A program made the translations under genes and the position numbers. From Thermoanaerobacterales bacterium (lineage in GTDB: Bacteria > Actinomycetota > Acidimicrobiia > Acidimicrobiales > JACDCH01), in the NCBI GenBank assembly GCA_017577565.1, contig PKRH01000162.1, positions 1-6,169 of the forward strand: DNA of 6,169 bases. Reading direction: 5' to 3'. This document shows, one piece after another, positions 1-4,784 of the stretch. How positions within the stretch are numbered: position 1 is the stretch's first letter; each line of letters opens with the position of its first letter. The notes under the pieces were generated by a model, which saw only the letters and a program-made list of their open reading frames with translations, was not told the origin of the DNA and did not search any database.

Positions 1-114
1 CCCCCCGCCCCGGCCGCCGTCGCCGGCGCCGACGTGCCCGAGGCGCTCCCGCCGGGCGCCCGACCCGCCGGCGGGCCGCGGGCCGGCGAGGGGCCGGCAC
101 CGGGGAACCGGTAG
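1..114 (+). CDS. Possible C-terminal end of an upstream protein (partial)
   Basis: Frame 1 is open from the window edge to a TAG at 112-114 and would encode about 37 residues rich in Ala, Pro and Gly. Almost all codons end in G or C, as in the real genes here, which is the only support for coding. A low-complexity tail of this kind has no recognisable family. The other two plus frames are also open over this short distance, so chance is a serious alternative. The stop codon would overlap the proposed -10 box of the rhodanese gene. Confidence 0.25.
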   Translation, partial: PPAPAAVAGADVPEALPPGARPAGGPRAGEGPAPGNR

Positions 115-117
115 CCT
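112..117 (+). promoter_or_regulatory. -10 box (TAGCCT) of a probable leaderless promoter
   Basis: TAGCCT matches the actinobacterial TANNNT -10 pattern and ends 8 bases before the ATG at 126. That places the expected transcription start at or next to the A of the ATG. No Shine-Dalgarno sequence lies between them (the spacer is gcaccccc), which fits a leaderless mRNA. No -35 element is recognisable. Confidence 0.5.
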
Positions 118-125
118 GCACCCCC

Positions 126-446
126 ATGGAGGTGCCGGAGATCGACGTCGCCGAGCTCGCCCGGGTGCGGCGCGACGGCGCGCCGCTCATCGACGTCCGC
201 GAGCCGGACGAGTACGTCGCCGCCCACGTGCCGGGGGCCGAGCTGGTCCCGCTGGCCACGGTGCCCGACCGCCTCGACGACCTGCCCACCGACCGCCCGG
301 TCTACGTGATCTGCGCCGCCGGGGCCCGGAGCCTGCGCGCCGCCGAGGTGATGCGGGCCCGGGGGATCGACGCCGTGAACGTGGCCGGGGGCACGAACGC
401 GTGGATCGACGCCGGCTTCGAGGTCGCCACGGGGAGCGAGCCGTAG
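126..446 (+). CDS. Single-domain rhodanese-like sulfurtransferase
   Basis: This is a 106-residue protein made of one rhodanese domain, the usual size for stand-alone GlpE/PspE-type proteins. The family moves sulfane sulfur from a donor such as thiosulfate or a persulfide carrier to a thiophilic acceptor through a cysteine persulfide. Visible landmarks are the N-terminal LIDVREPDEY segment (residues 21-30), the following HVPGA (34-38), and the active-site loop CAAGARS (63-69) with catalytic Cys63 and the loop arginine Arg68. The C-terminal part contains the usual NVAGGTNAW (85-93). There is no signal peptide, so it is cytoplasmic. ATG 126 is the first ATG in the frame and has a -10 box at leaderless distance. 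The 3' end overlaps the RNase D reading frame, so the two are probably cotranscribed. The physiological sulfur donor and acceptor cannot be read from the sequence. Confidence 0.93.
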   Translation: MEVPEIDVAELARVRRDGAPLIDVREPDEYVAAHVPGAELVPLATVPDRLDDLPTDRPVYVICAAGARSLRAAEVMRARGIDAVNVAGGTNAWIDAGFEVATGSEP

Positions 447-1657
447 GCACGCCCGCCCGGCCCCCCTACCGCTGGATCGACGACCAGCGGGGCTTCGAGG
501 ACTTCGTCGCGCGGGCGGCGAGCTGCCCGACCTACGCGCTCGACACCGAGTTCCACCGGGAGCGCACGTACTGGGCCCACCTGGCGGTGGTCCAGCTGGC
601 GGCCGGCGGCGAGGTCGCCGTCGTCGACGCGCTGGCGGTCGACGTCACCCCGCTGCGGGCCCTCCTGGAGAGCGACGCCGCGTGCCTGATGCACGCCGCC
701 AGCCAGGACCTCGAGATCCTCGAGCGGGCCTGCGGGACGGGCCCGGCCCGCCTGGTCGACACGCAGGTGGCAGCCGGCTTCGTCGGCCTGGGGTCGCCCG
801 GCCTCGGCACGCTGCTGCAGCGCCGGCTCGGCGTGACGCTCCCCAAGGCCGACCGGCTCACCGACTGGCTGCGGCGGCCGCTCAGCGAGGAGGCCCGGCT
901 GTACGCGGCGACCGACGTCGCCTACCTCGACCCGTTGTGGGACTCGCTCCGGGCCGAGCTGGAGGAGCTCGGGCGGCTGGGCTGGGCGCTCGACGAGTTC
1001 GAGCAGCTCCGCACCCGGCACGCCGAGCCGCCGGACCCCGAGGTGGCGTGGTGGCGCATCAAGGAGGCCCGGCGCCTGAAGGGGCGGGCCCGCTGCGTGG
1101 CCCAGGCGGTGGCGGCCTGGCGGGAGCGCCGGGCCCGGACGGTCGACCGCCCGGTCCGGCACGTGCTGCCCGACCTGTCGGTGGTCGCCATCGCCGAGCG
1201 GCCCCCGAAGGACGCCCGCGAACTGGCCCGCGTCCGGGGCGTCGACGGCCGCCACCTCAAGGGCGGCGCGGCCGAGGAGCTGCTCGCCGCGGTGCGGGAG
1301 GGCCTGGAGCTGCCCGAGGAGGCGCTGCGCCTGCCGCCCCGCGACGGCGTCGACCCGGTCTTCCGCCCCGCGGTCACCCTGGCCTCGGCCTGGGTTAGCC
1401 AGCTGGCCAAGGACGCCGCCCTCGACACGTCGCTCGTCGCCACCCGGGCCGACATCGAGGGGCTGGTCCGCGGCGACCCCACCTCCCGCCTGCTGTCCGG
1501 CTGGCGGGCGGAGGTGGCGGGCGAGCCGGTGCGCCGGCTGCTCGAGGGGCGGGCCGCGCTGGCCTTCGACGGCGAGGGCTCGCTCGTCATCGAGGCCCGC
1601 TCCCACCGGCCGGTGGCCGTCGACCGCGACGGCAGCGACGACGGCGCCGCCGCCTGA
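401..1657 (+). CDS. rnd: Ribonuclease D (DEDDy 3'-5' exoribonuclease with HRDC domain)
   Basis: The product has 418 residues from this start (E. coli RNase D has about 375). It should trim the 3' ends of tRNA precursors and other small RNAs with divalent metal ions. The exonuclease domain (about 23-200) carries all DEDDy motifs: LDTEF with Asp48 and Glu50, HAASQDLEIL with Asp103, and YAATDVAYL with Tyr168 and Asp172. Further family marks are LVDTQ (118-122) and LTDWLRRPL (153-161). An HRDC domain follows at about 215-300, and the C-terminal SGWRAEV region (366-372) also matches E. coli RNase D, so the protein is complete. GTG 401 is the only conventional start codon ahead of the conserved region and overlaps the rhodanese gene by 46 bases. 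The first 20 or so Arg-rich residues are unlike the family and may not be translated. Transcription is probably shared with the rhodanese gene. Confidence 0.95.
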   Translation: MDRRRLRGRHGERAVGTPARPPYRWIDDQRGFEDFVARAASCPTYALDTEFHRERTYWAHLAVVQLAAGGEVAVVDALAVDVTPLRALLESDAACLMHAASQDLEILERACGTGPARLVDTQVAAGFVGLGSPGLGTLLQRRLGVTLPKADRLTDWLRRPLSEEARLYAATDVAYLDPLWDSLRAELEELGRLGWALDEFEQLRTRHAEPPDPEVAWWRIKEARRLKGRARCVAQAVAAWRERRARTVDRPVRHVLPDLSVVAIAERPPKDARELARVRGVDGRHLKGGAAEELLAAVREGLELPEEALRLPPRDGVDPVFRPAVTLASAWVSQLAKDAALDTSLVATRADIEGLVRGDPTSRLLSGWRAEVAGEPVRRLLEGRAALAFDGEGSLVIEARSHRPVAVDRDGSDDGAAA

Positions 1658-1658
1658 C

Positions 1659-1693
1659 GGCGGTCCGGCCGGCCCGCGCCTCGGGGGACCGCC
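1659..1693. terminator. Hairpin between convergent genes, probable bidirectional terminator
   Basis: GGCGGTCC (1659-1666) pairs with GGACCGCC (1686-1693). Inside it, CCCG (1673-1676) pairs with CGGG (1682-1685), leaving a one-sided bulge of six bases and a five-base loop. It fills the 39-bp gap between the stop codons of RNase D (1657) and the GH13 gene (1697), where a terminator serving both strands is expected. No T-tract follows on either strand, as is common in GC-rich actinomycetes. Confidence 0.55.
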
Positions 1694-1696
1694 TCG

Positions 1697-3229
1697 TCAG
1701 GGCGCCGGGCGCAGCAGGACGGCGCTGTCGGGCCCGACCTTGCCGGTGAAGGGCTCGCCCTCGCCCTCGCCGTCGCTCGCCACGAGCACCGTGCCCGACA
1801 GGTCGACCCGGGCCGCCTCGGCGCCCATGTTGACCACGACGACCCGGTCGTCGCCGTCGCCGGCCGGACTGGTCCGGCGCCAGGCGACGAGGTCGCCGCC
1901 GAGGTCGAGGAGCTCCTGGTCGCCGAGCTGCAGCGCCGGCGACGCCTTCCGGACGGCGATCAGCCGGCGGTAGAGGTGAGCGATCGAGGACGGGTCGGCG
2001 ACCTGGGCCTCGACGTTGCGCTCGTCGGCGTCCGGGGGCCAGGGCAACCAGGCGTCGGTGACGCCCCAGCCGTGGTCGGGCGCGCCGGTCCACGGGATGG
2101 GCGCCCGGCAGCCGTCGCGCCCACCCGGGTCGACGACCCGCTCCGGGGGGACCTCGGCGTCCTCGAGCCCGAGCTCCTCGCCGGCGTAGAGCACCGGCGT
2201 GCCCCGCAGCCCGAGCAGCAGGAAGGTGGCCGCCCGGGCGCGGGCCTCGCTGCCGTAGCGGCTGCGGTGGCGCACGTGGTCGTGGTTGGACAGCACCCAG
2301 GTGGGCCAGCCCCGGGGCTCGATGTGGCGGGCGGTGTCCTCGATCTGCTGCCGCCACCGGGCGGCGTCCCACGGCGTGTGCAGCGGCGGGAAGTTGAAGG
2401 CCAGGTGCAGCTCGTCGCCGTCGCCGTAGTAGGTGGCCACCCGCTCGGTCGACAGGAGGTAGACCTCGCCGAGGAGGACGCGGTCGCCGTCGTAGCTGTC
2501 GGCCAGCCGGCGCATGCCCCGGATGTGCTCGTGCGTCTGCGGCGTGTCGTTGAGCACCGCCTGGGGGAGGCCGACCAGCTCCGGCGGCGTGTCGGGCAGG
2601 TCGGGGTCCTTGCCGATGCCGTGGACGACGTCGATGCGGAACCCGTCGACGCCCCGGTCGAGCCAGAAGCGCATGACGCCGTGCATGGCCTCGACGACCT
2701 CGGGGTTCGCCCAGTTCAGGTCGGGCTGCTGGGGCAGGAACAGGTGGAGGTACCACTGCTCGGTGGCCTCGTCCCAGGTCCAGGCCGGCACGGGCGCGAA
2801 GGCGGCGACCCAGTTGTTGGGCGGGGTGTCCGGGGTGCCGTCGCGCCAGATGTACCAGTCCCGCTTCGGGTCGTCGCGGCTCGACCGGGAGGCGAGGAAC
2901 CACGGGTGCTGGTCGGAGGTGTGGTTGGGCACGAGGTCGACGAGCAGCCGCAGGCCCCGCGCGTGGCAGGCGGCGAGGAGGCGGTCGAAGTCCTCGAGGT
3001 CGCCGAAGAGGGGGTCGACGTCGCAGTGGTCGGCGACGTCGTAGCCGAAGTCGGCCTGAGGCGACCGGTAGAAGGGCGAGATCCACACCGCGTCGACGCC
3101 GAGCCAGTTCAGGTGGTCGAGGTGCTGCTCGATGCCGGGCAGGTCGCCGGTCGGGCGGTTGCGGCTCGTCGCGAAGGAGCGGGGGTAGATCTGGTAGAAG
3201 ACGGCGCGTCGCCACCACGGTTCGGGCAC
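1697..3229 (-). CDS. GH13 alpha-glucosidase (oligo-1,6-glucosidase-like)
   Basis: This 510-residue retaining alpha-glucosidase should release glucose from the non-reducing end of malto- or isomalto-oligosaccharides in the cytoplasm; no signal peptide is present. Residues are numbered from GTG 3229. YQIYPRSF (12-19) opens the (beta/alpha)8 barrel. Region I is DLVPNH (98-103), and the QPDLNW signature lies at 168-173. Region II is GFRIDVV with nucleophile Asp200, region III LLGEVY with acid/base Glu255, and region IV SNHD with Asp317. A short beta-domain ends the protein. Val201, directly after the nucleophile, is the residue linked to alpha-1,6 preference in yeast isomaltase and Bacillus oligo-1,6-glucosidase. 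The family's Ca2+ loop near residues 21-29 is replaced. GTG 3229 was chosen because homology begins there, a -10 box lies at leaderless distance, and family residue numbering then fits. An in-frame GTG/ATG-type start further upstream would add about 33 Arg-rich residues. No transporter or regulator is adjacent, so the natural substrate is uncertain. Confidence 0.93.
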   Translation of the reverse strand: MPEPWWRRAVFYQIYPRSFATSRNRPTGDLPGIEQHLDHLNWLGVDAVWISPFYRSPQADFGYDVADHCDVDPLFGDLEDFDRLLAACHARGLRLLVDLVPNHTSDQHPWFLASRSSRDDPKRDWYIWRDGTPDTPPNNWVAAFAPVPAWTWDEATEQWYLHLFLPQQPDLNWANPEVVEAMHGVMRFWLDRGVDGFRIDVVHGIGKDPDLPDTPPELVGLPQAVLNDTPQTHEHIRGMRRLADSYDGDRVLLGEVYLLSTERVATYYGDGDELHLAFNFPPLHTPWDAARWRQQIEDTARHIEPRGWPTWVLSNHDHVRHRSRYGSEARARAATFLLLGLRGTPVLYAGEELGLEDAEVPPERVVDPGGRDGCRAPIPWTGAPDHGWGVTDAWLPWPPDADERNVEAQVADPSSIAHLYRRLIAVRKASPALQLGDQELLDLGGDLVAWRRTSPAGDGDDRVVVVNMGAEAARVDLSGTVLVASDGEGEGEPFTGKVGPDSAVLLRPAP

Positions 3230-3237
3230 GGACCGGC

Positions 3238-3243
3238 ATGCTA
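3238..3243 (-). promoter_or_regulatory. -10 box (TAGCAT) of a probable leaderless promoter for the GH13 gene
   Basis: Read on the minus strand, TAGCAT is a TANNNT -10 element ending 8 bases before GTG 3229, the same spacing as at the rhodanese gene. The intervening gccggtcc has no Shine-Dalgarno sequence. Transcription should therefore begin at or within a base or two of the start codon. No -35 box is evident. Confidence 0.5.
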
Positions 3244-3418
3244 GGCGGTGCGTCCGCCACGGCCCGCTGCACCGAGCGCGTCGACGCCACGCCGGGGCGC
3301 GCGCAACGCGTGGTCGTCGGGCGCGCAAGTTCGTTTTCCGCCGCGGACGTGCTAGGAAATGTGCCGGGACGCCTCGAGTGGCGCGCCACCGAGGACGGTC
3401 ACAAGGTCCGAGCGGCGA

Positions 3419-3424
3419 TACACT
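3419..3424 (+). promoter_or_regulatory. Candidate -10 box (TACACT) for the small zinc-site gene
   Basis: TACACT fits TANNNT and lies in the divergent spacer. A weak -35 resemblance, CGGTCA (3396-3401), sits 17 bases upstream. The expected start, near 3431, would leave a leader of about 30 bases that includes the GGGAG ribosome binding site at 3447-3451. The rest of the 3230-3459 spacer holds no feature I can support beyond this and the opposing TAGCAT box. Confidence 0.35.
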
Positions 3425-3459
3425 TCCGCCCGAACGCTACTTACGTGGGAGCTGGCCCG

Positions 3460-3639
3460 GTGAAAAAGGGTCGACATCGACGATTCGAGGAAGCGCGCGC
3501 GCTGAAGCGCAGTACCGACCTCGACATCTCTGGCATCTTCGCTCTGTCGGACGGCGAGCCCTGCGCCGAGTGCGGGGCCGAGCCGGGCGAGGACCATGCC
3601 TCCTGGTGCATGGCCGACGTCATCGACGACGAGGAGTAG
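3460..3639 (+). CDS. Small putative zinc-binding protein, 59 residues, function unknown
   Basis: GTG 3460 follows GGGAG (3447-3451) at an 8-base spacing. It opens a 59-residue protein with a strongly basic start (MKKGRHRR), a helical-looking stretch to about residue 17, an acidic-hydrophobic middle (DLDISGIF, 20-27), and a compact C-terminal cluster of Cys35, Cys38, His46 and Cys50 in CxxC-x7-H-x3-C spacing. It ends in an acidic tail (DDEE). The cluster suggests one bound Zn2+ and the basic N-terminus suggests nucleic-acid contact; both are inference. I do not recognise a named family. The frame is open back to an ATG at 3238, but that extension is full of codons rare in the neighbouring genes and has no ribosome binding site, so I reject it. 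The first part of this short gene also uses unusual codons (AAA, CGA, CAT, AGT, TCT). The last 20 bases overlap the end of the opposing gene. Confidence 0.7.
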   Translation: MKKGRHRRFEEARALKRSTDLDISGIFALSDGEPCAECGAEPGEDHASWCMADVIDDEE

Positions 3640-4426
3640 CCGCGTCGTCTTCCTCGCCCGACCCCCGCGTGTCCCCGGGTCGAGCGCGCCGTAGCGACGG
3701 GTGGGGGACGAAGGTCCCGTCCGGGTTCGCCCCGGACCGGGACGCGAGGTGCTCGACGAGGCGGTCGTAGGCCCACTGGCCGACCATGGCGACGATCTCG
3801 TCGCGCATGGCCTCGTACACCGGGCGGTCACCGGTGAACGCCTCCGGTGCCTCGGTGCACCACCAGTGGAACTCGAAGCCGCCCGCCCCCCAGTCGCGGC
3901 GCTTCCACTCGCGCAGGGTCGAGGTGACGTGCCCCGACTCCTCGGTGGTCTCCACCAACCGCAGGGGGAGCTGCCAGCAGACCGTCGGCTTCCAGTCCAT
4001 GGGACGCTCGCCGGCCTCGAGCGCGGCCCGGTGCAGGGCGCAGCCGGCCCCGCCCGGGAAGCCGGGGCGGTTGAGGAAGATGCAGGCCTCGTCGACCATG
4101 CGGGTGACGAGCGCGCCGTCGCGCGCCCGCCGGATCGGCCCACCCCGGCGGGCGGCGACCCGCCGGAACTGCCACTGCTCGTCGGTGAGCCGGTCCGCGG
4201 CCTCGAGGGTGGCGTCGGCGTCGTCCTCGTCGACGAAGTGGGCGCCGTAGCTGCAGCACCCGCGCTCGAGCTCGGGTGCGGGCCCGGTGAGCACGCCCTG
4301 GCACCCCTGCCCGTAGATGCAGCGCCAGGGGCTGGTGAGGAAGGTGACGTCGAACGCGTAGGTGCGGTGCTCGTCCGGCGCGTCGAAGGTGACGAACTCG
4401 TGGAGGTCGGGGGGCGGCTCGGACAT
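3620..4426 (-). CDS. Eight-cysteine protein resembling the DUF3109/YkgJ group, function unknown
   Basis: This is a 268-residue soluble protein without signal peptide or membrane segment. Eight cysteines occur in family-like contexts: Cys36 and Cys42 in the CIYGQGC segment, a Cys57-Cys58 pair in GCCSYGAHF, Cys115 and Cys129 (the latter in GAGCALH), Cys150 in WKPTVCWQLPL, and Cys190 in HWWC. The order of a GC-C pair, a GC-x-xH segment and a KPxxCxxxPL motif resembles the cysteine-cluster proteins classed as DUF3109 or YkgJ-like, which are thought to bind zinc or an Fe-S centre. No activity is established. ATG 4426 is directly preceded by GGGAGGGG, an unusually close ribosome binding site. The frame is open upstream to ATGs at 4492 and 4501, but homology appears to begin after 4426. 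The last 30 or so residues are charged, Arg-rich and probably disordered. The stop lies inside the opposing small gene. Confidence 0.78.
   Translation of the reverse strand: MSEPPPDLHEFVTFDAPDEHRTYAFDVTFLTSPWRCIYGQGCQGVLTGPAPELERGCCSYGAHFVDEDDADATLEAADRLTDEQWQFRRVAARRGGPIRRARDGALVTRMVDEACIFLNRPGFPGGAGCALHRAALEAGERPMDWKPTVCWQLPLRLVETTEESGHVTSTLREWKRRDWGAGGFEFHWWCTEAPEAFTGDRPVYEAMRDEIVAMVGQWAYDRLVEHLASRSGANPDGTFVPHPSLRRARPGDTRGSGEEDDAATPRRR
3659..3682 (+). terminator. Possible weak terminator hairpin after the small zinc-site gene
   Basis: CGACCC (3659-3664) and GGGTCG (3677-3682) form a six-pair stem with a 12-base loop, starting 20 bases after the stop of the plus-strand gene. It lies inside the 3' part of the opposing coding sequence and has no T-tract. 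A chance inverted repeat is quite possible at this base composition. Confidence 0.25.
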
Positions 4427-4489
4427 CCCCTCCCACACTCGCGCACGACGGGTGGCGGCGGGGTGCCGGGCCGCGGCCCGAGCCTCTGC

Positions 4490-4495
4490 CATGCT
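4490..4495 (+). promoter_or_regulatory. Candidate -10 box (CATGCT) for the helical small protein gene
   Basis: CATGCT is one base from TATGCT. It would start transcription near 4502, giving a leader of about 29 bases that contains the strong ribosome binding site at 4520-4529. The minus strand over the same bases reads CAGCAT (4491-4496), one base from TAGCAT, so the two divergent genes could share an overlapping promoter. No -35 box is clear on either side. Confidence 0.25.
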
Positions 4496-4530
4496 GGGCA
4501 CCGCCGGGACGACCGACGGGGAGGAGGAGC

Positions 4531-4743
4531 GTGGCCGGGGAGTTCGACGACATCCGCCAGCGGCTGGAGGCGATCAGCGAGGAGCTCGCCGACCTGGCGA
4601 TCGAGCGGCTGAAGGCGTCGATCGACGCGGGTGGCACCGAGCTGCCCGTCGACGAGCGGCGCCTCACCCGGGCCCGCCGGGCGGTCGAGAAGGCGGCGGC
4701 GCTGCTGCGCGAGCCCGACGACGCCGACGTCGCCGACGTCTGA
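4531..4743 (+). CDS. Small helical protein, 70 residues, function unknown
   Basis: GTG 4531 is preceded by GGAGGAGGAG (4520-4529), the strongest ribosome binding site in the window, so translation is well supported. The product is almost wholly alpha-helical by eye. An amphipathic helix with regular Leu/Ile spacing covers residues 5-32 (it includes IRQRLEAISEELADLAIERL). A short loop with Gly and Pro (33-40) follows, and a second basic helix (41-60, RRLTRARRAVEKAAALLRE) precedes an acidic tail. The tail is encoded by a tandem duplication of the 9-mer GCCGACGTC (4723-4740). A helical hairpin that dimerises is a reasonable guess. There are no cysteines, signal peptide or membrane segment. I do not recognise the family. 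It faces the LOG gene tail to tail and is divergent from the eight-cysteine gene. Confidence 0.75.
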   Translation: MAGEFDDIRQRLEAISEELADLAIERLKASIDAGGTELPVDERRLTRARRAVEKAAALLREPDDADVADV

Positions 4744-4745
4744 CC

Positions 4746-4783
4746 CCGCGCCGGCCTGCCCTCGCCGCGCCGCCGGACCGCGG
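4746..4783. terminator. Possible imperfect terminator hairpin between convergent genes
   Basis: In the 41-bp convergent gap, CCGCG (4746-4750) can pair with CGCGG (4779-4783) and CGGC (4752-4755) with GCCG (4772-4775). The stem is interrupted by one unpaired base on one side and three on the other, around a 16-base loop. The position suits a shared terminator, but the stem is imperfect and there is no T-tract. Confidence 0.25.
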
Positions 4784-4784
4784 C

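Noticed and set aside
64..75. Perfect 12-bp palindrome CCCGCCGGCGGG
   Set aside because: It is pure G/C in a G/C-only context, has no loop for a terminator, and has no second copy. Chance is the best explanation.
302..1606. Long minus-strand ORF of 434 residues opposite RNase D
   Set aside because: It is low-complexity (Gly, Arg, Pro, Ala, Leu, Gln) and lies antisense to a gene with complete DEDDy and HRDC motifs. Such open shadows are expected at this GC content.
1976..3244. 422-residue plus-strand ORF opposite the GH13 gene
   Set aside because: It is Val/Gly-rich low-complexity sequence produced by the codon bias of the opposite strand.
1587..3389. 600-residue minus-strand ORF in another frame of the GH13 gene
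   Set aside because: The translation is mostly Arg/Pro/Ala/Gly repeats with no motifs, while the overlapping frame has every GH13 signature.
3238..3459. N-terminal extension of the 59-residue protein to the ATG at 3238
   Set aside because: The codons are atypical for the window, there is no ribosome binding site, and the ATG overlaps the GH13 -10 box. GTG 3460 has a proper GGGAG upstream.
3460..4426. Toxin-antitoxin pair formed by the small zinc-site gene and its neighbour
   Set aside because: The genes are convergent rather than an operon, and neither product resembles a toxin or antitoxin family.
3701..4612. 303-residue plus-strand ORF opposite the eight-cysteine gene
   Set aside because: It is a low-complexity antisense shadow that runs across the start of the well-supported gene at 4531.
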